The notes under the pieces are model-generated. The model had not been told where the DNA came from, did not search any database, and saw only the letters and a list, made by a program, of their open reading frames with translations. The translations under genes and the position numbers were made by a program. A stretch of DNA of 64,000 nt from the NCBI RefSeq assembly GCF_003601975.1, contig NZ_QZWZ01000009.1, positions 1-64,000 of the forward strand, written 5' to 3'. The stretch comes from Mesorhizobium waimense (GTDB lineage: Bacteria; Pseudomonadota; Alphaproteobacteria; Rhizobiales; Rhizobiaceae). Position 1 is the stretch's first letter, and the number at the start of each line of letters is the position of its first letter. Positions 16,844 to 24,982 of the stretch are shown in pieces.

Positions 16844-17492
16844 AAACGAGCACCAAGCCCTGCCGCATGGCGATAGCGATCGCATCGGTACGGTTGGCAG
16901 CGCCGAGCTTGATCAGGATCGCGGCGACGTGGAACTTCGCCGTGTGCACGGAAATATTCAGCCGCCTGGCAATCACCTTGTTGGGCGCGCCTTCGGCGAG
17001 CAGCGCCAACACTTCCGCCTCGCGCGGCGACAGCGCCGGCCGGCCGACTTTGTCATCTGCCGGTTCCTCGTCGAACAGATCGCCGTCATGGAAAGCGAAA
17101 TCGTCGTGCCGGTCGGGCAAGGCACGGCCTCCCCCCGAAATCCGGTAGCCCGCCGCCACCAGCCGCACGGCAGCGGCAATCAGCAGGTCGTCGGCCATCA
17201 CCGGCAGCACGGCAAGCAGGTTGTCGGTCAGCGGCCTTTGGGTGGTCCCGCGGGACAGCAGCACCCGAGGTGTCGCGAGGTCGATACCTTCCAGACCGCC
17301 CTCATCGACGATGGCCATATCCGCCGCCTGGCTGGAGTTGCTGCCGGCCATGACCGGCTGCAGGTCACCGGCAGCGGCAAGGGTCGCGCACAGCCGTTCG
17401 GCGCGCGCGGCATCGCCAAGCGCGATCAGCACCGTCAACCGGTGGCCCGCCAGTTCGCTCCTCGCGATGATATGGCTTGCGCTGTCCGCCAT
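16842..17492 (-). CDS. LuxR-type response regulator-like transcription factor
   Basis: A 216-residue protein from ATG 17492, preceded by GAGAGGACGG. Residues 15-115 resemble a degenerate receiver domain (LTVLIALGDAARAERLCATL, MAIVDEGG with a possible phospho-acceptor Asp). Residues 150-216 are a LuxR-type helix-turn-helix: LSPREAEVLALLAEGAPNKV and IARRLNISVHTAKFHVAAIL. It begins 8 bp after the stop of the inactive protease gene, so the two form an operon, and it probably regulates that operon or the divergent HtrA gene. A kinase partner is not visible nearby. Confidence 0.85.
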   Translation of the reverse strand: MADSASHIIARSELAGHRLTVLIALGDAARAERLCATLAAAGDLQPVMAGSNSSQAADMAIVDEGGLEGIDLATPRVLLSRGTTQRPLTDNLLAVLPVMADDLLIAAAVRLVAAGYRISGGGRALPDRHDDFAFHDGDLFDEEPADDKVGRPALSPREAEVLALLAEGAPNKVIARRLNISVHTAKFHVAAILIKLGAANRTDAIAIAMRQGLVLV

Positions 17493-17500
17493 CCGTCCTC

Positions 17501-18373
17501 TCAGCTCAGCGGCTTCTCGCCGATGGTCACGGCGACATCGCGCTGCTCGCCGCCGCGCACGACGCCGAGCGTCACCGAGGCGCCGGCGCTGTCCGGCCCG
17601 AGCTTGCGGATCAGATCGCGCGGCCCATGCACGGCCTCGCCGTTCCACGCCACGATGATGTCACCAACATAGAGGCCGGCGGCCTTGGCCGGACCGCTGT
17701 CGTCGAGGCTCATCACCATCGCGCCATGCGTGTCGCTGTTGTGAACCGGATGTAGGCCCGCGCCGAGATAGCCGCGCGCGACATGGCCTTTTTCGCGCAG
17801 CGTCACAACTGCCCGTTCGATCGTCTCGTAGGGCATGACCAGCGCCCGCCGTCGCGGCCCGAACAGAAGCATGCCGATCAGCCCGCCCTTGGCGTCGAGC
17901 ACCGGGCCGCCCTCGAAGCGGCCGCCGGCATTGACGGCGAGATTGATGCGCCGGTCGATCGCGCCGCCGCGCATCGAGCGCCAGGCCGGGCCGACCTCGC
18001 CGACCGTTCCGAACACGGCAAGCGCCCCGCCGTCGCTGTTGCCGACGGTGATGGCCAGATTGCCCGGCCGCACGCCATCGGCCTTGGTCAGCGGCGCGGT
18101 GTTGACCGCTTCGGCCGGTTTCAGCAGGGCGACGCCGGTCGAAGGGTCGCGGCCGACCAGTTCGGCCTTCACCGTCTCGCCCGAAGCCAGCGTCAGCTCG
18201 ATCTCCTCACCCGCCTCCACGGCCTCCTCGGCGGTAACGAAATAGCCGTCACGCCAGTGGAAGGCGCTCACCGTGCGATGGTGATGCGTGGCAAGGCTCG
18301 CCATGGCCGGCGCCGCAGTGGCCGCGACATCGGCGACGGCGTCGGAAAACGCGCTCAGATTGAAGTCGCTCAT
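17501..18373 (-). CDS. Catalytically dead HtrA-like (S1C) pseudoprotease with PDZ domain
   Basis: A 290-residue protein from ATG 18373 with GGAGACC upstream. It aligns along its length with the active protease encoded divergently at 18517-19494, but the triad is gone. The His position (FHVV in the partner) is Glu50 in FVTAEEAV, the Asp (PDTDIALV) is Gly80 in PSTGVALL, and the Ser (PGNSGGP) is Glu154 in GGRFEGGP. The PDZ part (YLGAGLHPVHNSDTHGAMVM, SGPAKAAGLYVGDIIVAWNG) is well kept. No signal peptide, so it should be cytoplasmic. Conserved folding with a lost active site suggests a scaffold, sensor or regulator of the partner protease. Confidence 0.85.
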   Translation of the reverse strand: MSDFNLSAFSDAVADVAATAAPAMASLATHHHRTVSAFHWRDGYFVTAEEAVEAGEEIELTLASGETVKAELVGRDPSTGVALLKPAEAVNTAPLTKADGVRPGNLAITVGNSDGGALAVFGTVGEVGPAWRSMRGGAIDRRINLAVNAGGRFEGGPVLDAKGGLIGMLLFGPRRRALVMPYETIERAVVTLREKGHVARGYLGAGLHPVHNSDTHGAMVMSLDDSGPAKAAGLYVGDIIVAWNGEAVHGPRDLIRKLGPDSAGASVTLGVVRGGEQRDVAVTIGEKPLS

Positions 18374-18516
18374 GATTGGTCTCCTGGGTTTCTCATGTCC
18401 CAGATATCGCTGCCTTGTGCGAAGGTTGGTACTCGCCTGACGGCTAGTTGCCGGTGTGACTGGCCATCTGGTCAGGTCGCGGCCGAACAGGCCGCTCCGC
18501 ACATATAGTCATCCTT

Positions 18517-19494
18517 ATGCCTTATGACACGGAGCCCCAGAAAATGGCCCTACCCGCCCAGAAACTGCAACCCGACGACACGCTACTCGATGCCTACTCG
18601 GCGACCGTTGCCGACGCTGTCGACCGCATCGGTCCGGCCGTCTGCCGCATCGAGCGCATCGCTGGCGCCGGCGGCCATGGCTCCGGCTTCGTCATCGCGC
18701 AGGACGGGCTGGTCGTCACCAATTTCCATGTCGTCGGCGACGCGAAAACAGTGCGCGTGTCGATGCCGGACGGCGCCTCGCGCGAAGGCCGCGTGCTCGG
18801 CCGCGACCCTGACACCGACATCGCGCTGGTGCGCTCCGACGGCAGCTTTGCCGATGTCGCGCCACTTGGCGATTCCAAGCGTCTGCGACGCGGCCAGATC
18901 GCCATTGCCATCGGCAATCCGCTCGGCTTCGAATGGACCGTCACGTCAGGCGTCGTCTCGGCGCTCGGCCGCTCGATGCGCGCCTCCACCGGCCGGCTGA
19001 TCGACGACGTCATCCAGACCGACGCGGCATTGAACCCCGGCAATTCCGGCGGACCGCTGGTGTCGTCGGCCGGCGAGGTGATCGGCGTCAACACCGCCAT
19101 GATCCACGGCGCACAGGGCATCGCCTTCGCGGTTGCCTCCAATACCGCCAATTTCGTCATCTCCGAACTCATCCGCTTCGGCCGCGTGCGCCGCGCCTTC
19201 ATCGGCGTCTCCGCCGACACCACCAATCTGCCGCGCCGGGCAGCCCTTCTGTCGCAAGTGTCGAGCAATACGGCCGTACGCCTGCGCAGCGTCGAGAAGA
19301 ACGGCCCGGCGGCGAAGGCCGGCCTGAAGGAAGGTGACATCATCGCCGCCATCGACGGCCGTCCGATCACCGGCGTCGACGATCTCGTGCGCATGCTCGA
19401 CGCCGAGCGCATCGGCCGCGAGACGCTATGCACCTTGGTGCGGCGGACCGGCATCAGCCAGGTGACGGTGACACCGGTGGCAAGGGCAAGTTGA
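18517..19494 (+). CDS. HtrA-type S1C serine protease with PDZ domain, no signal peptide
   Basis: A 325-residue protease with an intact triad: His71 in VTNFHVVGD, Asp101 in DPDTDIALV and Ser177 in NPGNSGGPLV. A single PDZ domain follows (RRAFIGVSAD at about residue 226, GPAAKAGLKEGDIIAAIDGR near 265-284). Unlike DegP or DegQ it starts with a polar segment (MPYDTEPQKMALPAQKLQPD) and has no signal sequence or membrane helix, so it should act in the cytoplasm. A second start at 18544 is possible. It is divergent from the pseudoprotease/LuxR operon, with 143 bp between starts. Confidence 0.9.
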   Translation: MPYDTEPQKMALPAQKLQPDDTLLDAYSATVADAVDRIGPAVCRIERIAGAGGHGSGFVIAQDGLVVTNFHVVGDAKTVRVSMPDGASREGRVLGRDPDTDIALVRSDGSFADVAPLGDSKRLRRGQIAIAIGNPLGFEWTVTSGVVSALGRSMRASTGRLIDDVIQTDAALNPGNSGGPLVSSAGEVIGVNTAMIHGAQGIAFAVASNTANFVISELIRFGRVRRAFIGVSADTTNLPRRAALLSQVSSNTAVRLRSVEKNGPAAKAGLKEGDIIAAIDGRPITGVDDLVRMLDAERIGRETLCTLVRRTGISQVTVTPVARAS

Positions 19495-19512
19495 GGCCCT
19501 TCGTTTCTCCGC

Positions 19513-19935
19513 CTAGGCTGCCGGCCCTTCGACAAATTGTGCCTGAAACTCCGGGCTGAGCGGGATCGGCTTGATCACGTCGATCAGCACGCCGTTGGGG
19601 TCCTTGGTGATGAAATGGCGCTGGCCGAAGGGCTCGTCGCGCAGGCTGCACAGGATCGGCAGGCCGGCGGCAAGGATCCGCTCATAGACCGCGTCCGGGT
19701 CCCTGACCTCGAAATTGATCAGCAGGCCCGACGTCCGCCCCCGCCCCTCCTCGGGGATCGTCTCGTGGTCGCCCTGGACGATTCCGAGATTGACGCGGCG
19801 ATCTTCGGCCGACTGCAGATGCACATACCAGTCACTTTCGAACAATGGTTTGAAGCTGAAGTGCTTCATATAGAAGGCTTTCGTGCCAGCCACGTCGCCC
19901 GTCATCAGCACCGGATAATAGCTCGTCGTCTTCAT
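19513..19935 (-). CDS. VOC-superfamily (glyoxalase/bleomycin resistance-like) protein
   Basis: A 140-residue protein from ATG 19935, preceded by GGGAGAAGG. It has paired beta-alpha-beta-beta-beta modules: [20 protein letters not shown] at the start, and [20 protein letters not shown] with [20 protein letters not shown] in the second half. The last segment has the DPNG(V) and a metal-ligand-like strand typical of VOC proteins. Substrate unknown. It is divergently arranged with a TetR regulator, with two operator-like palindromes between, so it probably answers a small-molecule signal. Confidence 0.85.
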   Translation of the reverse strand: MKTTSYYPVLMTGDVAGTKAFYMKHFSFKPLFESDWYVHLQSAEDRRVNLGIVQGDHETIPEEGRGRTSGLLINFEVRDPDAVYERILAAGLPILCSLRDEPFGQRHFITKDPNGVLIDVIKPIPLSPEFQAQFVEGPAA

Positions 19936-19953
19936 CTTTCCTTCTCCCGTCAG

Positions 19954-20002
19954 ATAACATACAGTCTGCATGTAAATTTCAATAACATACAGGCTGCATG
20001 TA
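19954..20002. promoter_or_regulatory. Duplicated TetR-type operator between the VOC and TetR genes
   Basis: Two copies of a 21-bp sequence at 19954-19974 and 19982-20002 differ at one base. The core catacag-N-ctgcatg is a near-perfect dyad. The copies are 28 bp apart and fill the divergent promoter region; the second touches the TetR start codon. This is a typical layout for autoregulation and joint control of both genes. Confidence 0.78.
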
Positions 20003-20628
20003 TGCAACGTGAAACCGCGCGCCGCTCCAATCGTGATCGCACCGAAACGACGCGCGCCGATCTGATCGCCGCGGCGCGAAAACTGTTCATTGAAAAGCCC
20101 TATGCCGAGACCGGTACGCCCGAGATCGTTGCGGCCGCCGGTGTCACCCGCGGCGCGCTCTACCACCATTTTGCCGACAAGCAGGCGCTGTTCGCCGCCG
20201 TGGTCGAGCAGGAGGCGGAGGCCGTCGCGGCAGAGGTAGATCGCGCTTCACCGCCCTCGCTGTTTGCCCGCGACGCGCTGATCGCCGGGTCGGACGCCTA
20301 TCTCGCCGCCATGCGCACGCCTGGCCGCACGCGGCTGCTGCTGCTCGACGGGCCGGCCGTGCTCGGCCGCGCCGGCATGGACGAGATCGACAACCGGCAT
20401 GGCAACCGCTCGCTGCGCGAAGGCCTTGTCGCGGCAATGCGTGCGCAGACGATGACGAAATTACCCGCGGACGCGCTGACCGCGCTGCTTGCCGCCGCCT
20501 TCGACCGTGCGGCTCTTGCCATCGAGGCCGGGGGCTCGATCGAAGACCATCGTGGCGTGCTTGTAGCGCTTATCGATGGATTGTCTCCCGCTCGTCGTCC
20601 GGCACCTGGCCCGGCTCGAACTCGTTGA
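20002..20628 (+). CDS. TetR-family transcriptional regulator
   Basis: A 208-residue regulator from ATG 20002. The DNA-binding domain is clear: [20 protein letters not shown], then [20 protein letters not shown] and [19 protein letters not shown] (helix-turn-helix at about residues 35-60). The C-terminal ligand-binding part is variable, ending in a Pro/Arg-rich tail. It probably represses itself and the divergent VOC gene through the operators at 19954-20002. The 3' end overlaps the convergent LysR gene by 59 bp. Confidence 0.88.
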   Translation: MQRETARRSNRDRTETTRADLIAAARKLFIEKPYAETGTPEIVAAAGVTRGALYHHFADKQALFAAVVEQEAEAVAAEVDRASPPSLFARDALIAGSDAYLAAMRTPGRTRLLLLDGPAVLGRAGMDEIDNRHGNRSLREGLVAAMRAQTMTKLPADALTALLAAAFDRAALAIEAGGSIEDHRGVLVALIDGLSPARRPAPGPARTR

Positions 20629-21517
20629 AGCAGCCGAGCTGGCGTTTGAACTGGTCGATCAGCCAAGCCGCCGCCGGTTTCGGACTGCGGTCGGCCCGGT
20701 GCATAGCATAGAGTGGCGAACGCACCTCGCTGAACGGCTCCAGATCGATTTCCACCAGCCGTCCGCTCGCCAGATCGTCGGCAATCAGCCAGCGCGGCAG
20801 CCCGCCCCAGCCCAGCCCCTCGCGCATCAGCATATGCTTGGTGCGCAAGTCCGTCAGCCGCCAGGTGCGGTAGGCAAAGACGCCAAAGTCGCGCCCCTTG
20901 GTGCGCTCGGACTGGTCGGTGACGACGAGCTGGATGTGTTCGCGCGCATCCTCGATCGCCACCGGCTTCGGCAGCAGCGCCAGCGGGTGGCTGGGCGCGG
21001 CAGCCAGCACTATCGACATGAAGCCGATGCGCACAAGGTGGACGTCGACCTCGCCCAGCAGGCCGCCAACACCGAGATCGGCCTGCCCGCTGACGACATG
21101 ATCGGGGATCAGGCCGAGCGTGCCGATATGCAGGCGCAGCATCACGGTCGGAAACTGCGCCTCGAACGCCTTCAGCACCCGCACCAGCACCGGTGAGGGC
21201 AGCGCCGCATCGACCGACAGCGCGACTTCCGCCTCCAGCCCCTGATGGTGGCCGTCGACGCGCGAGCGGATGCGCTCTAGCACACCGGTCATGCGCCGCG
21301 CATCCTCCAGCATCGCCCGGCCGATCTCGGTCAGTTGCGGCTCGCGCGTACCCTCGCGCTCGAACAGTTTCAGACCGAGCTGCGCCTCGAGATTGGCGAT
21401 GCCATAGCTGATGACGGACTGCGCCCGGTTGAGCTTGCGGCCGGCGGCCGAGAAACTGCCGGTTTCGGCGACCGTCACAAAAATCTGAAGTTGGTCGAGT
21501 GTCGGATTGGGCTGCAT
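20570..21517 (-). CDS. LysR-family transcriptional regulator
   Basis: A 315-residue protein with an N-terminal winged helix-turn-helix (LDQLQIFVTVAETGSFSAAG, RKLNRAQSVISYGIANLEAQ, LGLKLFEREG) and a periplasmic-binding-protein-like effector domain from about residue 95. It is divergent from an AzoR gene with 111 bp between starts; LysR regulators commonly control such neighbours. The intergenic region contains an A/T-rich dyad-like stretch (tttatagatggatcatatag, 21532-21551) that could be its site. Inducer unknown. Confidence 0.9.
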   Translation of the reverse strand: MQPNPTLDQLQIFVTVAETGSFSAAGRKLNRAQSVISYGIANLEAQLGLKLFEREGTREPQLTEIGRAMLEDARRMTGVLERIRSRVDGHHQGLEAEVALSVDAALPSPVLVRVLKAFEAQFPTVMLRLHIGTLGLIPDHVVSGQADLGVGGLLGEVDVHLVRIGFMSIVLAAAPSHPLALLPKPVAIEDAREHIQLVVTDQSERTKGRDFGVFAYRTWRLTDLRTKHMLMREGLGWGGLPRWLIADDLASGRLVEIDLEPFSEVRSPLYAMHRADRSPKPAAAWLIDQFKRQLGCFNEFEPGQVPDDERETIHR

Positions 21518-21628
21518 CGCGCCATATCCAATTTATAGATGGATCATATAGAAAATATACCAGTTTTTCGAATGGGTCGATAGTCCCATATCTGGCGGGA
21601 CAAGTTCACTTCAACTGGAGACACCGCC

Positions 21629-22264
21629 ATGTCCATTCTTCTTGTTACGTCTAGCCCGCGCGGCGCCGCCTCGCACTCGACCCGCATCGCCACCGAATTC
21701 GCCGAGAAGCTCGTCGCCGCCGATCCGTCGAACACGCTGGTGGTGCGCGACCTCGTCGCCAACCCGCTGCCGCACATCGATGCCGACTACTCGACCGGCA
21801 TCTATACGCCGGTTGAATCCCGCACCCCGCGCCAGGCCGAAGTCGTCGGCGTTTCCGACGCCGTGCTAGACGAGCTGTTTGCCGCCGACACGGTGATCCT
21901 GGCCACCGGCTTCATCAACTTCAACATCTCCTCGACGCTGAAGTCCTGGGTCGATCACGTCGCCCGCTCCGGCAAGAGCTTTGCCTATGGCGAGAACGGC
22001 CCCAAGGGTCTCGTTACCGGCAAGAAGGTCTATATCGTGCTGGCTTCGGGCGGCATCTATTCCGAGGGTGCGGCCGTACAGTTCGACCACGCCATCCCCT
22101 ATCTGCGCAGCGTGCTCGGCTTCATCGGTATGACCGATGTCGACGTCATCCGCATCGAAGGCGTCGCCATGGGCGCCGATGCGGCGACCGCGGCTCTCGC
22201 CAAGGCAACCGCCAAGGTCGACGCGGTGGTGGCCGCGACCGCAGGCGAGCGCGTCGCCGCGTAA
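21629..22264 (+). CDS. azoR: FMN-dependent NADH-azoreductase / quinone reductase
   Basis: A 211-residue flavodoxin-fold protein. The FMN phosphate loop is SPRGAASHSTRIA near residues 9-21, GFINFNISSTLKSWVDHVAR (about 97-116) covers the second flavin segment and the usual PMYNF position, and VLASGGIY (about 143-150) the third. Length matches AzoR (about 200). The family reduces azo dyes and quinones using NAD(P)H and likely protects from electrophile stress. It is preceded by a weak GGAG and probably controlled by the divergent LysR protein. A terminator follows. Confidence 0.88.
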   Translation: MSILLVTSSPRGAASHSTRIATEFAEKLVAADPSNTLVVRDLVANPLPHIDADYSTGIYTPVESRTPRQAEVVGVSDAVLDELFAADTVILATGFINFNISSTLKSWVDHVARSGKSFAYGENGPKGLVTGKKVYIVLASGGIYSEGAAVQFDHAIPYLRSVLGFIGMTDVDVIRIEGVAMGADAATAALAKATAKVDAVVAATAGERVAA

Positions 22265-22290
22265 CCCACGCGCCATCCTTGGTCGAAAAC

Positions 22291-22323
22291 AAAAGGCAGA
22301 CGCCAGCACGGCGCCTGCCTTTT
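22291..22323 (+). terminator. Rho-independent terminator after azoR
   Basis: aaaaggcag and ctgcctttt form the outer stem, extended by gcc and ggc around a small loop, with T residues in the 3' arm. The Hen1 relic begins within its 3' arm. Confidence 0.8.
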
Positions 22324-22801
22324 GGCCACAGATCTCGGCTTCCTGCTGCACAAGCATCCCGATCGTCTGCATGAGACCGACCTGGCCTTCGGCAAGGCGT
22401 GGCTGCTCTATCCCGAGGCGACGGAAGAGCGTTGCGAGGCTGCACTTCTCCTCGATGTCGACCCGATCGGGCTCGTCCGGGGCAAGGGTCAGGCAGAAGG
22501 CCTGCTGGACCAGTATGTAAACGACCGGCCCTATGCGGCATCGTCCTTCCTCTAGGTTGCCCTCAACAAAACACTGCGGACCGCGATGACCGGCATATCG
22601 AAGGAGCGCCAGGAACTGGCCTCCAGCGACCTGCCGCTGGAGGCCGTGGTAACGCCGCTGCCGATGCGTGGCGGTGAGGTTCTGGTTCGCAGCCTCGAGG
22701 CGCTGAAGCGGTTTGTCGCAAAGGAACCGCTGCGGCGGATACACGAATGTGTCTTCGGCGTGCTGGCACTGGAGAGCGAGCCGATCGACCCAAGGCTGTA
22801 G
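22322..22801 (+). pseudogene. Fragment of RNA 3'-terminal 2'-O-methyltransferase Hen1, nonsense mutated
   Basis: From 22322 the frame reads ATDLGFLLHKHPDRLHETDL, AFGKAWLLYPEATEERCEAA and QYVNDRPYAASSFL, then TAG at 22553-22555, and in the same frame VALNKTLRTAMTGI and LEAVVTPLPMRGGEVLVRSL. This matches the N-terminal domain of bacterial Hen1, where SSFLSVA is expected; TCG to TAG explains the stop. The first ten or so residues are missing, and the whole C-terminal methyltransferase domain and the partner Pnkp are absent. In intact systems Hen1 methylates RNA ends before Pnkp ligates them. Confidence 0.75.
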
Positions 22802-22808
22802 CGACGGT

Positions 22809-23102
22809 CTACCCGAACATCCTCTCGCCCTGTTCGTCGACCAGTTGGATGCCCTTCTTGATCGAGATGTCGACGGCGTCGTCGAGCCCGGCGAAGCGGT
22901 CGGCACGGATGAATTTGTGCTCCTTCATGACGCCGTCGACTTCCTTCGAAACCACGCCGCAGGTCTGGTACTGGCCTTCAGCCTTGTAGGGCGTGGCGCT
23001 GATCAGGAAGCCCTTGTGCTCGATCTGCTTTGCCGGCGCAGCGCTCTTTGGCTCGTCCGCCTCACCGCCGCCACCGCCGAAAAGTCGTTTTAGAAAAGAC
23101 AT
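22809..23102 (-). CDS. HlyU-family protein
   Basis: A 97-residue protein: MSFLKRLFGGGGGEADEPKS, then IEHKGFLISATPYKAEGQYQ, TCGVVSKEVDGVMKEHKFIR and a final IKKGIQLVDEQGERMFG. This is the compact HlyU fold common in alphaproteobacteria. HlyU was described in Vibrio as an activator of hemolysin, but these short members lack a DNA-binding domain and their role is unclear. Separate from the TetR gene by 59 bp in the same direction. Confidence 0.88.
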   Translation of the reverse strand: MSFLKRLFGGGGGEADEPKSAAPAKQIEHKGFLISATPYKAEGQYQTCGVVSKEVDGVMKEHKFIRADRFAGLDDAVDISIKKGIQLVDEQGERMFG

Positions 23103-23161
23103 GGTTCAAATCTCCACTTTCACCCCGGCGCCATGGCATCGCCGGCGCCGACCGTCACGAT

Positions 23162-23803
23162 TCACGACGGTGCTGTCCCAGCATGATCGAATGTCCCGCC
23201 GCGTTCCAGCCCCTTGATGAAGACGGCGACCAGCAGCTCGACCTGCTCCCAGGTTTCATCGGCCTGCCTGCCGGCGGAATTGGCTGCATAGCCGCTGGTG
23301 ACGATGCCATGCACGCTTGACCACAAGGTCCGGGCGGCGATCCGCAGCCGGGTTTCGTCGAGGCCGAAGCTGCCGTCGGCAAGCACCCTTGCGATGATCT
23401 GCAGCAAGGCGCTGAGCCGCGCCTCATAGGCATCCGGCTCAGCATGCGGCAGCTGACGCCGATTGAAGGCGAGCAAGGCCGGCCAGCTCGCTGGATGCGC
23501 TGCCACGAACCCAGCATAGGCGCGCGCCAGCGCCAGCAGGCGTTGGCGCGTATCGGTCACGCCGGCTTTCTGCAGCTCTGCCATTGCCGAGGCGCCGGCT
23601 TCGCCCAGCCGACCGAGCAACCGCATGTTCACCGCGCGGTGCAGATCGTCGATGTCGCGGAACAGATTGTAGATGGAGCCGACCGCGATCCCGGCCTGCG
23701 TGGCGATGGTCCTGGCCTTGAGGTTCTCCGCCCCGCCCGCCTCGATCAGATCCTCAGCGATGGCTATGACACGCTCGCTCATCTCTTCCTTGTCCAGTGC
23801 CAA
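23162..23803 (-). CDS. TetR-family regulator of the PspA-like operon
   Basis: A 213-residue protein. The DNA-binding domain is SERVIAIAEDLIEAGGAENL, KARTIATQAGIAVGSIYNLF and RDIDDLHRAVNMRLL. The ligand domain includes ALARAYAGFVAAHPASWPAL and a C-terminal ARTLWSSVHGIVTSGYAANS helix, as in the WHG-type TetR C-terminal family. It is divergent from a pspA-like gene with three repeats of TGAACA-N-N-TTCA-type palindromes between, its probable operators. Confidence 0.88.
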   Translation of the reverse strand: MALDKEEMSERVIAIAEDLIEAGGAENLKARTIATQAGIAVGSIYNLFRDIDDLHRAVNMRLLGRLGEAGASAMAELQKAGVTDTRQRLLALARAYAGFVAAHPASWPALLAFNRRQLPHAEPDAYEARLSALLQIIARVLADGSFGLDETRLRIAARTLWSSVHGIVTSGYAANSAGRQADETWEQVELLVAVFIKGLERGGTFDHAGTAPS

Positions 23804-23872
23804 ACCCGTTCTCCGTAAAACCCGTCAACCCGCGCGCCAAGGCTGCTCTTGTTTACCATGATCCGGCATCCA

Positions 23873-23942
23873 TGAACAGCGTTCAAAATTCTCCTTGAAC
23901 ACTGTTCATTTTCTGTTATGGTGCATTTGTGAACACCGTTCA
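23873..23942. promoter_or_regulatory. Three-copy palindromic operator between tetR and pspA-like gene
   Basis: The 13-mer tgaacaNNgttca type occurs as tgaacagcgttca (23873-23885), tgaacactgttca (23896-23908) and tgaacaccgttca (23930-23942). The outer five bases on each side are constant palindromic arms, while the centre varies. Centre-to-centre distances are 23 and 34 bp. They cover the divergent promoters; the last lies 20 bp before the pspA-like start codon. Confidence 0.82.
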
Positions 23943-23961
23943 TAACCGGAGGAACGAAAAA

Positions 23962-24639
23962 ATGCTTAGTCTTATCAGGACATTGCTGGACGGCGCGAGC
24001 GCCAAGGCCGAGGACAGGCTGAAAGACCAGTTCGCTGTCGATCTTCTCGCCCAGCGCATCCGCGATGCCGAAGCCGGCCTCGCTTCGGCCAAGCAGACAC
24101 TCGCCTCGCTGATCGTGCGTCAGCGGGCCGAACAGGCCAGCCTCGACCAGCTCGACCGCCGCATCGCCGATCTGGAGGAGCGCACCCGCAGCGCCCTTGC
24201 CGCTGGCAACGAGCCCCTCGCCCGCGATGGCGCCGGCGCCATCGCCGAATTGGAGAACGAACGCGAGGTCCGCCGCGCCACCGTGCGCAGCCTGGTGGAA
24301 AAGACCTTGCGCATGCGCATGTCGCTGGAACAGGCGCACCGGCGCATCGTCGACCTCAACCAGGGCATGATCTCGGCCCGCGCCATCGACGCGGAACAGA
24401 AGGCGCAGCGCCGGCTGAACCGGTCCATCGGTCGGACGGCAAGCCTCAACGAGGCCGAGGCGCTGCTGGCGCGCATCAGGGAGCGCAGCGATCCGTTCGA
24501 GGAAGCGAGCATTCTCGATGAGATCGACGCCGGTCTCAGCCAGGAAGCCATTCGCAGCAGGCTGGAGGATGCCGGTCACGGCCCCTCGACCAAGGTGCGC
24601 GCACAAGATGTGCTCGACCGTCTGAAATCCACCCACTGA
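23962..24639 (+). CDS. PspA/IM30-family protein
   Basis: A 225-residue, almost entirely helical protein with long coiled coils (RIRDAEAGLASAKQTLASLI, LDQLDRRIADLEERTRSALA, TVRSLVEKTLRMRMSLEQAH). Such proteins form ESCRT-III-like assemblies on the inner face of the membrane and support it under stress. ATG 23962 is chosen because GGAGGA precedes it; an upstream in-frame ATG at 23929 lies within the operator. Followed by a YiaAB-like gene 60 bp later. Regulation by the divergent TetR is likely, unlike the sigma-54/PspF control of enterobacteria. Confidence 0.82.
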   Translation: MLSLIRTLLDGASAKAEDRLKDQFAVDLLAQRIRDAEAGLASAKQTLASLIVRQRAEQASLDQLDRRIADLEERTRSALAAGNEPLARDGAGAIAELENEREVRRATVRSLVEKTLRMRMSLEQAHRRIVDLNQGMISARAIDAEQKAQRRLNRSIGRTASLNEAEALLARIRERSDPFEEASILDEIDAGLSQEAIRSRLEDAGHGPSTKVRAQDVLDRLKSTH

Positions 24640-24699
24640 TCCACGAAAACCGATTCCTCAACAACACCCGATTCCTCACCAACCAAACGGAGAAAGATT

Positions 24700-24960
24700 A
24701 TGAACGCCAATCAGACCTACATCATGTTCAACAGCATATCGGTCGGCGCCGCCTACTTCATGCTCGGCCTGTCGTTGTGGCTGGCCCCAGTCGACCTGTC
24801 GACCAAAGGCTACTGGGGCATGGGCATCCTGCTCCTCACCGGCAGCCTGGTGAACCTGGTCAAATACCGCACCGACGAGCGCCTTTCGGCCGAAATGACC
24901 GCCAAGATCGAAAAGGCGCGCAATGAAAAGCTGATCAGCGAATATGTCGGCAAGGAATAG
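24700..24960 (+). CDS. YiaA/YiaB-like two-helix inner membrane protein
   Basis: An 86-residue protein with two membrane helices (SVGAAYFMLGLSLWLAP and GYWGMGILLLTGSLVNLV) and a cytoplasmic charged tail. The GYWGMGILLL segment in the second helix resembles the YiaAB two-helix domain. It is probably co-transcribed with the pspA-like gene, which fits a membrane-stress role. A strong terminator closes the unit. Confidence 0.72.
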   Translation: MNANQTYIMFNSISVGAAYFMLGLSLWLAPVDLSTKGYWGMGILLLTGSLVNLVKYRTDERLSAEMTAKIEKARNEKLISEYVGKE

Positions 24961-24982
24961 CGACCGGTATTGCCCAGTAACG

